DNA from: Pseudomonadota bacterium | GTDB lineage: Bacteria > Pseudomonadota > Alphaproteobacteria > Acetobacterales > Acetobacteraceae | DNA length: 9,275 nt | Reading direction: 5' to 3' | Assembly (NCBI GenBank): GCA_021808985.1 | Contig: JAKBAQ010000099.1 | Coordinates: 1-9,275, forward strand | In this document: piece after piece, positions 1 through 5,585 of the stretch | How positions within the stretch are numbered: position 1 is the first letter of the stretch | Layout of the letters: each line of letters opens with the position of its first letter | Translations under genes and position numbers: made by a program | Notes under the pieces: generated by a model | The model's input: only the letters and a program-made list of their open reading frames with translations | What the model was told of the DNA's origin: nothing | Database searches by the model: none

Positions 1-153
1 GATCTGGCGAAGCTCGTTGAAAAATTCGCGCATCGGCTCGATCATCCGTGGATGAAAGGCATTGGCTTTATGCGGGCGGGTAAAGGTTAACGTCGCCACA
101 TTGTCGGCTATGTTAATGGAAAAATCACTTTGATCAGGTTTTTCGGCCGCCAT
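1..153 (-). CDS. Crotonase-family protein (enoyl-CoA hydratase/isomerase), N-terminal part
   Basis: Only the first 51 codons lie in the window; the gene runs off the left edge. The visible protein has the crotonase entry pattern: a short beta strand, then VATLTFTRPHKANAFHPRMI (residues 19-38), matching the family's V-x-x-(I/L)-T-(F/L)-x-R-P-x-K-x-N-A-(F/L) hallmark, which starts the CoA-binding fold. Family members hydrate or isomerise acyl-CoA thioesters; the catalytic residues lie beyond the window, so the exact reaction is unknown. The ATG at 151-153 is supported by an AGGAG Shine-Dalgarno about eight bases upstream on the minus strand. It is divergent from the marR gene, a common arrangement in which a MarR repressor controls a catabolic gene with an acyl-CoA or acid ligand. 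Confidence 0.8.
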   Translation of the reverse strand, partial: MAAEKPDQSDFSINIADNVATLTFTRPHKANAFHPRMIEPMREFFNELRQI

Positions 154-486
154 TCTGGGTCTCCTGGAATTGTTTTTTATATTTTAAACATCTCCATCAA
201 GTCCTCGCAAGAAAAAAGTACTTGTTACTTACAATTCGTTTAGCTCACAAATGCGGATGTATCGATGATGAAAAGCGTACAATACCGTGCCCTACACGCA
301 ACCTTAAATAAGCGCGTGGCCCATGAGGGAAACCGCCCAACTGGGTCTTGAAATAGTCATCATTACTTATTGTATGCATTGCGGGTGCATGCTAAGGCTG
401 CATCTCGGGTAATCAATTGTGCGGCGATTCGCTATTGCGCATGATTATCAAGGGATAGTTGAGGTTTTTACGGATTCAGGGTTGAG
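154..486. other. Divergent regulatory gap between crotonase and marR
   Basis: This stretch has no convincing gene. It is more AT-rich than its surroundings. It holds a plausible minus-strand promoter for the crotonase gene, an inverted repeat AAGTA-N5-TACTT (216-230), a second inverted repeat ATGCA-N7-TGCAT (374-390), and a direct repeat TGCATNNCGGGT (375-386 and 399-410). A possible plus-strand promoter for marR is TTGTGC (417-422), 17 bases, CATGAT (440-445), but it matches the consensus poorly. The long gap and the clustered short repeats fit a shared control region, probably bound by the MarR protein. This reading is inferred from layout. Confidence 0.5.
181..210 (-). promoter_or_regulatory. 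Candidate promoter of the crotonase gene
   Basis: On the minus strand, TTGCGA (205-210) and TAAAAT (181-186) are separated by 18 bases. They lie about 30 bases upstream of the crotonase start codon. The TAAAAT hexamer differs from the sigma-70 consensus at one base; the -35 box is weaker. The inverted repeat AAGTA-N5-TACTT (216-230) sits just upstream of the -35 box, where a regulator could act. Confidence 0.35.
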
Positions 487-999
487 ATGGTAAAGGATGG
501 CAGCGCAGAGCCGTTTGAGGCGAGCGAGGAAGAGTTTGAAGAGATTTTCAGCATGCCGGGCGTATCCGCGGTTGATACGCTTGATTTGCGCATTGGCTTT
601 CTGCTTCATGACGTCTCGCGCCTTCGCCGCAGCGCCTTTGATCAGCTGATGAAGCCGCTTGGCGTTACGCGCTCGCAATGGTGGGTTGTCGCGCATATCT
701 CGCGCAACGAAGGGATCATGCAGCGTGAACTGGCGACCTTGCTTGATATTGGAAAAGTGACGTTGGGCGCGATCATCGATCGTCTCGAGGCCAGCGGCTT
801 GATCGAGCGGCAGTCAAACCCGGATGACCGGCGGGTGTGGCAGATTTATCTTGCGCCGGCGGCGCATGATCTCATCCGGGAAATGCGCAAGGCGGAAAAA
901 AAACTCAACCGTACCGTGCTCAAGGGGTTTTCACCGGAAGAGCGCGCCGCGCTGGCTGAAATGCTGGGCCGGGTGAAGAGAAATCTCAGGCGAGACTAA
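487..999 (+). CDS. MarR-family transcriptional regulator
   Basis: A 170-residue cytoplasmic DNA-binding protein, slightly longer than the usual 140-160 because of an acidic N-terminal stretch (residues 8-22, rich in E). The helical dimerisation part begins near residue 34 (LRIGFLLHDVSRLRRSAFD). The winged helix-turn-helix follows: LGVTRSQWWVVAHI (58-71), the helix pair with MQRELATLLDIGK (78-90), a recognition helix around VTLGAIIDRLEASG (91-104), and the wing NPDDRRVWQIYL (111-122) carrying the conserved D-x-R. The C-terminal helix closes the dimer. MarR proteins usually repress a neighbouring operon until a small acid or CoA ester binds; divergence from the crotonase gene makes that gene the likeliest target. 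The ATG at 487 has an AGGG five bases upstream. The stop codon lies inside the apparent target duplication of the downstream repeat element. Confidence 0.92.
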   Translation: MVKDGSAEPFEASEEEFEEIFSMPGVSAVDTLDLRIGFLLHDVSRLRRSAFDQLMKPLGVTRSQWWVVAHISRNEGIMQRELATLLDIGKVTLGAIIDRLEASGLIERQSNPDDRRVWQIYLAPAAHDLIREMRKAEKKLNRTVLKGFSPEERAALAEMLGRVKRNLRRD

Positions 1000-1059
1000 G
1001 AGGCTGTTTTAAAAGTTTTCCCTTATAAAAATTGAAATTATTAAAATTTTTTGCGGGGT

Positions 1060-1089
1060 TTGGGGAGCTTTTCATGAAAAGCTCCCCAA
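1060..1089. repeat. Perfect 30-bp palindrome
   Basis: Fifteen bases (TTGGGGAGCTTTTCA) are followed at once by their exact reverse complement, centred on CATG between 1074 and 1075. It can form a cruciform or a long RNA hairpin with only the central bases as loop. No U-run follows, so it does not look like a simple terminator. It forms the core of the repeat element at 1001-1181. Confidence 0.9.
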
Positions 1090-1092
1090 GAT

Positions 1093-1122
1093 TCTGGTCC
1101 TTTTTTGCAAAAAAGGGCCAGA
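1093..1122. repeat. Near-perfect 30-bp palindrome
   Basis: The arms TCTGGTCCTTTTTTG (1093-1107) and CAAAAAAGGGCCAGA (1108-1122) are complementary except at one position, which would be a U-G wobble in plus-strand RNA. The palindrome lies four bases after the first one, so a transcript through the element would fold into consecutive strong hairpins. Confidence 0.85.
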
Positions 1123-1161
1123 CCCAAAAAAACTTTTGAAAATTATCCTTAATGTTTTTGA

Positions 1162-1183
1162 AGAGACTGTTAAAACAGTCTCT
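1162..1183. repeat. 10-bp-arm inverted repeat at the right end of the element
   Basis: The arms AGAGACTGTT (1162-1171) and AACAGTCTCT (1174-1183) are exact complements around AA. The outer arm overlaps the right terminal inverted repeat and the first two bases of the CTAAG copy. The left end carries only one arm of this motif (AGAGGCTGTT, 999-1008), so the two ends are not equivalent. Confidence 0.8.
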
Positions 1184-1206
1184 AAGCTTGCGAATAAATT
1201 GGCGGC

Positions 1207-1250
1207 AAACACCTGCCTTCCACTAAGAGCGTGGCGGGCAGGTGTTTTTT
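1207..1250 (+). terminator. Intrinsic terminator between marR and the acyl-CoA dehydrogenase
   Basis: The stem AAACACCTGCC (1207-1217) pairs with GGCAGGTGTTT (1237-1247). An inner CCAC/GTGG pair (1220-1223 with 1231-1234) extends it across a small internal loop, and six T follow (1245-1250). The strong T-run is on the plus strand, so it mainly ends transcripts from marR. The stem could also block convergent minus-strand transcription leaving the acyl-CoA dehydrogenase gene, with only a short T-run on that side. Confidence 0.82.
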
Positions 1251-1269
1251 CTGGCTGCTGGCTTTACCG

Positions 1270-2436
1270 TCAATAAGATTTGGGTTGTCCCAGAACGCGT
1301 TCAGCGATGAAGGACAAAATCAGCTGCTCGGTGATGGGGGTGAAGCGGGGGAGGATGGATTCGCGGAACAGGCGCTCCACCTGATATTCCTTGGCATAGC
1401 CCATGCCGCCAAGGGTCATCACCGCCGTTGTGCAGGCATCAAACGCGGCACGGCCGCCCAGGAACTTGGCGGCGTTGGCTTCGGCGCCGCAGGGCTTGCC
1501 ATTATCATACAGCCAGGCGGCGCGCAGGGCGGCCCAGTAGGCGGTTTCAAGCTGAATCCAGCGCTCGGCCAGCGGGTGCTGGATGCCCTGATTCTGGCCG
1601 ATGGGACGGTTGAAGACAACGCGCTCACGGGCATATTTGGCGGCGCGCTCCAGCGCCCCCTGGCCGACGCCGACGGATTCAATGGCGACGAGGATGCGCT
1701 CGGGGTTCAAACTATCAAGGATATAGTAGAAACCTTTACCTTCCTCGCCGATGAGGTCAAACGCCGGGACGAAATAGTCGTCATAGAACACGGCGTTGGA
1801 ATCCACCGCGTTGCGCCCCATTTTGGGGATGCGGCGGACCTCGGCGCGGGTGCGGTCAAGGTCGGTGTAGAATAATGAAATGCCGTCAGTGGGGCGTTTG
1901 CATTCTTCCTTCGGGGTTGTGCGGGCGATGAGCAGGACTTTGTCAGCGACCTGGCCCGAGGAGGTCCAGATTTTGCGGCCGTTGACGCGGTAGCCGCCCT
2001 CCACTTTCGAGGCGAAGGTTTTCATGCTGGTGGTGTCCAGCCCGGCATCCGGCTCGGTGACGCCGAAACAGGCTTTCTGATCGCCTTTGACCAGCGGGGT
2101 TAGCCAGCGCTGTTTTTGCTCCGGCGTGCCGTGCACGACGACCGCATGCGGGCCGAACAGGTTGAGATGCAGGGTGGAGGCGGCGGAATAGGCGCCGGAA
2201 TGACGGGTTACGGTGTTCATCATCAACGCCGCCTCGGTGACGCCAAGGCCAGCGCCGCCGACTTCCTCGGGCATGGTGATGCCAAGCCAGCCGCCATCAG
2301 CCATGGCGCGGTGGAATTCATGCGGGAAGGTTTTGGTTTCATCGCGCTCGGACCAATAATCATCGCCGAAGCCGGCGCAGATTTTGGCGACGCTGTCGAC
2401 GATGGCTTGTTGATTCTCATTCAGTCCAAAATCCAT
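1270..2436 (-). CDS. Acyl-CoA dehydrogenase (FAD-dependent)
   Basis: A 388-residue flavoenzyme of normal family length. It would introduce an alpha,beta double bond into an acyl-CoA and pass electrons to electron-transfer flavoprotein in the cytoplasm. Domains in order: N-terminal helical domain (about 1-120), middle beta domain opening with the signature CFGVTEPDAGLDTT (123-136) and containing WTSSGQVAD (157-165), then the C-terminal helical domain with NPERILVAIESVGVGQGALE (244-263), ERVVFNRPIGQNQG (271-284) and GGMGYAKEYQVERLFRE (343-359). The MCAD-type catalytic Glu is absent: its position reads F-T-P-I-T-E. Glu247 in NPER aligns with the base of isovaleryl- and long-chain-type enzymes. 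The start at 2434-2436 is chosen for a GGAGG six to seven bases upstream; the reading frame stays open much further upstream but there overlaps lysR and has no homology-like content. It lies 31 bases after lysR, probably in one operon. The substrate is unknown. Confidence 0.92.
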   Translation of the reverse strand: MDFGLNENQQAIVDSVAKICAGFGDDYWSERDETKTFPHEFHRAMADGGWLGITMPEEVGGAGLGVTEAALMMNTVTRHSGAYSAASTLHLNLFGPHAVVVHGTPEQKQRWLTPLVKGDQKACFGVTEPDAGLDTTSMKTFASKVEGGYRVNGRKIWTSSGQVADKVLLIARTTPKEECKRPTDGISLFYTDLDRTRAEVRRIPKMGRNAVDSNAVFYDDYFVPAFDLIGEEGKGFYYILDSLNPERILVAIESVGVGQGALERAAKYARERVVFNRPIGQNQGIQHPLAERWIQLETAYWAALRAAWLYDNGKPCGAEANAAKFLGGRAAFDACTTAVMTLGGMGYAKEYQVERLFRESILPRFTPITEQLILSFIAERVLGQPKSY

Positions 2437-2457
2437 GTCTTTTCCTCCGGTTATGTG

Positions 2458-2477
2458 GCTTTGGAGCTCAAAGCTCC
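2458..2477 (-). promoter_or_regulatory. Overlapping hairpins at the lysR stop codon
   Basis: Two mutually exclusive short stems overlap here: GCTTTG/CAAAGC (2458-2463 with 2469-2474) and GGAGCT/AGCTCC (2463-2468 with 2472-2477). They cover the lysR stop codon and lie about 20 bases ahead of the dehydrogenase start. They could modulate translation of the downstream gene. The stems are short, so chance is possible. Confidence 0.25.
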
Positions 2478-3382
2478 GCGGCGGTGGCGGTGATTTGCTG
2501 GCGCAGCCAGCGCAGGCTATGGTCGTCATCAAAACGGCGATGCCAGATCTGCATGATTTCGGTCTGGCCCAGATCAAACGGTGGGGGGGCGAGTGCGAGG
2601 TTGAAGCGCTCCGACATTGGCTGGGCGATGCGCCGGGGCATGGTGGCGATGAGGTCTGTTTTCTCAAGAATGGCGGGGGCAAGCAGAAAATGCCCGATGG
2701 TGACGGCGATGCGGCGCGAGGCTTGGTGGCGGGCGAGCATTTCATCAATATAGCCGGGCTCGCCCCAGGGGGAAATATGGAGGTGGGGCCAGGCAAGGTA
2801 GGATTTGGCGGTGAGCTTGCCGGCGAAGGCCGGATGGCCCCGCCGGGCGGCGCAGACGGAATGTTCGAGCAGCAGGGGCGAGGAAGAGATGAAGCGCGGC
2901 AGGTTTTTGGGCGCGCCGACGATGACGAGATCAACCTCGTTCTGCTCGATCATGGCGACGCCATTGCCGCGGCTGGCGGGGCGGATGAGGAGTTCGATAT
3001 CCGGGGCCAGGGTTTGCTGACGGCGGGTGAGTTCGGGCATCAGCACATAGGCCACGTAATCGGTCATGCCGATGACGAAGCGGCGGTTGGAGCGGGAGGC
3101 GTCAAACTCATCGGCGGGGGAGAGGATGATGTGAACCTCTTGCAGCACGCTGGCCACGCGGGCGGCGATGTGCTCGGCGAAGGCGGTGGGGCGCATGCCG
3201 GTGGGGCTGCGGATGAAAAGAGGGTCGCCAAAAAGCGCGCGCAGGCGGTTGAGCGCATGGCTGAGAGCGGGCTGCGTGAGATTGAGGCGGCGCGCGGCAT
3301 TGGAGACGCTGCGCTCGCTCATGATGGCGTCAAAAACGACGAGAAGGTTGAGATCGATCGCCGATAAATTAATGTTTGGCAT
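2468..3382 (-). CDS. LysR-family transcriptional regulator
   Basis: A 304-residue regulator of typical length. The N-terminal winged helix-turn-helix spans about residues 9-66: AIDLNLLVVFDAIMSERSVS (8-27), AARRLNLTQPALSHALNRLR (29-48), then the wing GDPLFIRSPTGMRPT (52-66). This wording matches the NodD/TrpI-like branch of the family. The remainder (about 90-300) is the two-lobed effector-binding domain, containing FVIGMTDYVAYVLMPEL and the NEVDLVIVG segment. The ATG at 3380-3382 is preferred over an upstream in-frame start at 3505, because that one would extend into the divergent SDR gene and add a non-homologous tail. No Shine-Dalgarno precedes it; a -10-like CATAAT at 3396-3401 implies a very short leader. 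A T-N11-A palindrome (3387-3405) beside the start suggests autoregulation and control of the divergent SDR-P450 operon. Confidence 0.93.
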   Translation of the reverse strand: MPNINLSAIDLNLLVVFDAIMSERSVSNAARRLNLTQPALSHALNRLRALFGDPLFIRSPTGMRPTAFAEHIAARVASVLQEVHIILSPADEFDASRSNRRFVIGMTDYVAYVLMPELTRRQQTLAPDIELLIRPASRGNGVAMIEQNEVDLVIVGAPKNLPRFISSSPLLLEHSVCAARRGHPAFAGKLTAKSYLAWPHLHISPWGEPGYIDEMLARHQASRRIAVTIGHFLLAPAILEKTDLIATMPRRIAQPMSERFNLALAPPPFDLGQTEIMQIWHRRFDDDHSLRWLRQQITATAAEL

Positions 3383-3386
3383 ATTA

Positions 3387-3405
3387 AATTTATGTATTAT
3401 GAATT
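3387..3405. promoter_or_regulatory. Candidate LysR box between lysR and the SDR
   Basis: AATTTATGTATTATGAATT is a 19-bp imperfect palindrome: 7-base arms with one mismatch and a 5-base centre. It fits the T-N11-A pattern of LysR-type sites (T3390, N11, A3402). It sits in the 59-bp gap between divergent lysR and SDR, the usual place for such a site. It resembles the palindrome upstream of the luxE-like gene (8898-8918): compared as AATT-N11-AATT against ATTT-N11-AAAT on the minus strand, 13 of 19 positions agree. Confidence 0.55.
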
Positions 3406-3423
3406 GGTCAAATACAAGTGCAA
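3396..3423 (-). promoter_or_regulatory. Candidate lysR promoter
   Basis: On the minus strand, TTGCAC (3418-3423) and CATAAT (3396-3401) are separated by 16 bases. CATAAT differs from the consensus at one base. Initiation about seven bases further on would leave a leader of only five to eight bases before the lysR ATG. The -10 box lies inside the candidate LysR box, which fits negative autoregulation. On the plus strand the best SDR promoter I can offer is TTTATG (3389-3394), 18 bases, TACAAG (3413-3418), which is weak and would fit a gene needing an activator. Confidence 0.4.
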
Positions 3424-3441
3424 AGCCGGCGGGGAGTGAGC

Positions 3442-4287
3442 ATGCAAGGCGAGAGCGGCAAGGTTTGGTTGATAACCGGTGCATCGGCGGGGTTTGGCAA
3501 GTCATTAACCGAGGAGATTTTGGCCCGCGGCGGCAGCGTGGTGGCGTGCGCGCGCAGCCGGGAGAGCGTGGCGGCGTGGGAGCAGGCGGCGCCGCGGCGG
3601 GCCTTGGCGGTGGCGATGGATGTGACCAGGCCGGAGGAGATTCGCACCGGGGTGGCGGCGGCCATGGCGCGGTTCGGGCGGATAGACGTGCTGGTGAACA
3701 ATGCCGGATATGGCTTTTTGAGCGGGCTGGAAGAAGGCAGCGACGCGGAGGCGCGCGCGCAGTTTGATGTGAATTTCTTCGGCCTGGCGGATGTGACGCG
3801 CGAAGTGTTGCCGGTGATGCGGGCGCAGGGGGGCGGGTGTGTCGTGAACATTACCTCCACCGCCGGCGTGTATGGGTTTGCGGGAAGCGCCTATTACAGC
3901 GCCAGCAAATTCGCCGTGGAGGGACTCTCCGAGGCATTGGCGCGCGAGGTGGCGCCGTTTGGCGTGGGGGTGTTGATCGTGGAGCCGGGGCCGTTCCGCA
4001 CGGAGTTTTTTGGGCGCTCCATGCGCGCGCCGGCGCACCCGATTGCTGAATATGCCAACACGGCGGAGGTGCGCAGCGGTGCAGCGCACGGCGACGGGCA
4101 GCAGCCGGGTGACCCGGCGCGGGCGGCGAAGGCGATTGCCGATACGGTGTGGCGCACGCCGCGCCCGCTGCGGCTGGTGCTGGGAGCGGGCGCGTTTGAG
4201 CGCGTGTGCGCGGCGTTGCAGGCGCGGATTGAGGATGTGCGGGTGTCACGCGATGTTTCAGTGAATGTGGATTTTCCCGCGGCGTAA
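3442..4287 (+). CDS. Short-chain dehydrogenase/reductase (SDR), NADP(H)-type
   Basis: A 281-residue classical SDR, at the long end of the family. The Rossmann nucleotide loop is TGASAGFG (12-19). An Arg after the second strand (ACARSR, 35-40) favours NADP(H). The DV acidic-strand turn (60-61) and NNAG (86-89) follow. Catalytic residues visible are Asn111, Ser139 (NITSTAG), Tyr152 and Lys156 (YSASK, 152-156). PGPFRTEF follows in the family's substrate/cofactor loop. These enzymes interconvert an alcohol and a ketone or aldehyde. The ATG at 3442 is preferred because GGGGAG lies five bases upstream; the in-frame GTG at 3418 lacks one. It is first of three co-directional genes, 13-16 bases before the P450, and divergent from lysR. 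It probably processes the P450 product or the aldehyde from the LuxC-like reductase; the substrate is unknown. Confidence 0.92.
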   Translation: MQGESGKVWLITGASAGFGKSLTEEILARGGSVVACARSRESVAAWEQAAPRRALAVAMDVTRPEEIRTGVAAAMARFGRIDVLVNNAGYGFLSGLEEGSDAEARAQFDVNFFGLADVTREVLPVMRAQGGGCVVNITSTAGVYGFAGSAYYSASKFAVEGLSEALAREVAPFGVGVLIVEPGPFRTEFFGRSMRAPAHPIAEYANTAEVRSGAAHGDGQQPGDPARAAKAIADTVWRTPRPLRLVLGAGAFERVCAALQARIEDVRVSRDVSVNVDFPAA

Positions 4288-4303
4288 CGCAAAAGGAGGG
4301 ATG

Positions 4304-5557
4304 ATGTTGGAAACTGTATCAGCCACTGATCTGGATTTGACCAACGCGGCGAAGATGGGAGACCGGTTGCTGCCGCTGCTTGATACGCTGCGCGAGACGG
4401 ACCCGATCCACTGGAACAAGCAGGCGCAAAGCTGGGTGATCACGCGCCATGAGGATATCAAGGAGGCGCTTTCTGGCCGGTTGCCGATCAGCAATCAGCG
4501 TTTCGCCACGGTTTCGCTCTCGGCGATTCCCGTTGAGGAATGGCCGGAGAAATTGCCGACGCTGGTGAAATACGGGCCGTATCACATAACCAACATGGAC
4601 GCGCCGCAGCATACGCGAATGCGCGCGCTGCTGACGCGCGCGTTCGGGCGGCCGGTTGTGGAGGCCATGCGGCCATTTGCGCAGGCGGCGGTGGCGGAGC
4701 TGATGCGCGAGCTGCGCGAGAATGACGGTGTGGAGTTCGCCGAGCTGGCGCTGGCGCTGCCTGGCCGCGTGATTTTGAAGCTGCTGGGCCTGCCTGATGA
4801 ACTCTATCCGCGCCTGCGGGTGTGGGCGAATGATGTGATGGTTGGGCTTGGCACGGCGCACCCCGAGGCGGAATGGGTGATCGCGGCGGACCGGGCGTTC
4901 GGCGAGATCACCGAATATTGCCAGGTGCAGATAAATGAGCGGCGGGCCAGCCCGCCACGGCCGGATGATTTCATATCCTCATTGGTTTACGCCAAGAACG
5001 GCCAGGATGGCCTGAGCGATGAGGAGATTATCGCGGTATTGCATGTCGCCGTTATCGCGGGGCATGACACGACGGCGAACTCCATGACGCTGGGCGTGGC
5101 CGCGCTGGCGCGCCAGCCGCAGGCATGGGCGTATATGCGCGCGCACCCGGAGCGGATTTTGGATAGCGTGCTGGAGATAATGCGGTATTCGGCAATGTCC
5201 ACCGCGCAAACGCGGAGTGTGGCGGCGGATTTTGAGTGGCATGGCAAGCAGATCAAGAAGGGCGATGCGATGTTGCTGATGGTGGCCGCGGGAAACCGGG
5301 ACCCGCGAATGTATGCGCAGCCGCAGGTTATGGATTTGAACCGCAGGAACGATGAATCACTGACATTCGCCCCCGGCTTGCACCATTGCATCGGGCATTT
5401 GCTGGCGAAAATGCAGCTGACGGAATTTTTTGGCGCGCTGGTGAGGGAGTTCGCGGGGGCGGAGATTTTGAATGACGAGGTCGCGTTCGCGCCGATTTTG
5501 GTCTTCCGGGCGATCCTTTCACTGCGGATGCGGTTTCAGCCCTATGCGGGAGCCTGA
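4304..5557 (+). CDS. Cytochrome P450 monooxygenase (soluble bacterial type)
   Basis: A 417-residue soluble P450 with no membrane anchor, of the length usual for ferredoxin-dependent bacterial enzymes. Motifs in order: DAPQHTRMRALL (99-110) in the C helix, whose H-x-R contacts a heme propionate; AGHDTT (252-257), the I-helix oxygen-activation motif with the acid-alcohol pair D255/T256; the ExxR pair EIMR (291-294); and the heme-binding loop FAPGLHHCIG (355-364) with Cys362 as thiolate ligand. It would hydroxylate a hydrophobic substrate using two electrons. No ferredoxin or ferredoxin reductase is nearby, so redox partners must come from elsewhere. Two adjacent ATGs exist, 4301 and 4304. The AGGAGG at 4294-4299 ends one base before the first and four before the second, so 4304 is the more likely start. 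Operon with the SDR upstream and a small ORF 28 bases downstream. The CYP family cannot be set by eye. Confidence 0.95.
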   Translation: MLETVSATDLDLTNAAKMGDRLLPLLDTLRETDPIHWNKQAQSWVITRHEDIKEALSGRLPISNQRFATVSLSAIPVEEWPEKLPTLVKYGPYHITNMDAPQHTRMRALLTRAFGRPVVEAMRPFAQAAVAELMRELRENDGVEFAELALALPGRVILKLLGLPDELYPRLRVWANDVMVGLGTAHPEAEWVIAADRAFGEITEYCQVQINERRASPPRPDDFISSLVYAKNGQDGLSDEEIIAVLHVAVIAGHDTTANSMTLGVAALARQPQAWAYMRAHPERILDSVLEIMRYSAMSTAQTRSVAADFEWHGKQIKKGDAMLLMVAAGNRDPRMYAQPQVMDLNRRNDESLTFAPGLHHCIGHLLAKMQLTEFFGALVREFAGAEILNDEVAFAPILVFRAILSLRMRFQPYAGA

Positions 5558-5585
5558 CGATTTTTATCTGGGGAGATGTTGAAAA

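Larger units (their letters stand above)
1001..1181. mobile_element. MITE-like palindromic repeat element (181 bp)
   Basis: An AT-rich, non-coding block with mobile-element architecture. The left end starts AGGCTGTTTTAA (1001-1012). The right end, read on the other strand from 1181, starts AGACTGTTTTAA, so the 12-bp termini match at 11 positions as inverted repeats. The element is flanked by the direct repeat CTAAG (996-1000 and 1182-1186), as expected for a 5-bp target duplication. Inside are a perfect 30-bp palindrome (1060-1089), a near-perfect 30-bp palindrome (1093-1122) and a 10-bp-arm hairpin at the right end (1162-1183). There is no transposase, so it would be a passenger mobilised in trans. 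The left target copy contains the marR TAA stop. The family assignment is inference; copy number elsewhere in the genome would decide it. Confidence 0.6.

Noticed and set aside
1060..1122. Tandem intrinsic terminators for marR
   Set aside because: The stems are strong but neither is followed by a proper T-run. The typical terminator is the one at 1207-1250.
1001..1181. Complete insertion sequence or phage attachment site
   Set aside because: There is no transposase or integrase frame in the block; 181 bp of hairpins can only be a passenger-type repeat.
2437..2934. N-terminal extension of the acyl-CoA dehydrogenase frame by 166 codons
   Set aside because: The extension is Pro/Ser/Ala-rich, overlaps lysR in another frame, and the family's normal N-terminus begins at 2436 behind a strong GGAGG.
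2435..3367. Long plus-strand open frame (about 310 codons) antisense to lysR
   Set aside because: It mirrors the codon usage of the lysR gene on the other strand, is rich in G, A and D with no recognisable fold, and lacks a ribosome-binding site. The LysR protein on the opposite strand has clear domain motifs.
3418..3441. GTG start for the SDR eight codons upstream
   Set aside because: No Shine-Dalgarno precedes it; the ATG at 3442 has GGGGAG at the right distance and gives the family's usual short lead before the nucleotide loop.
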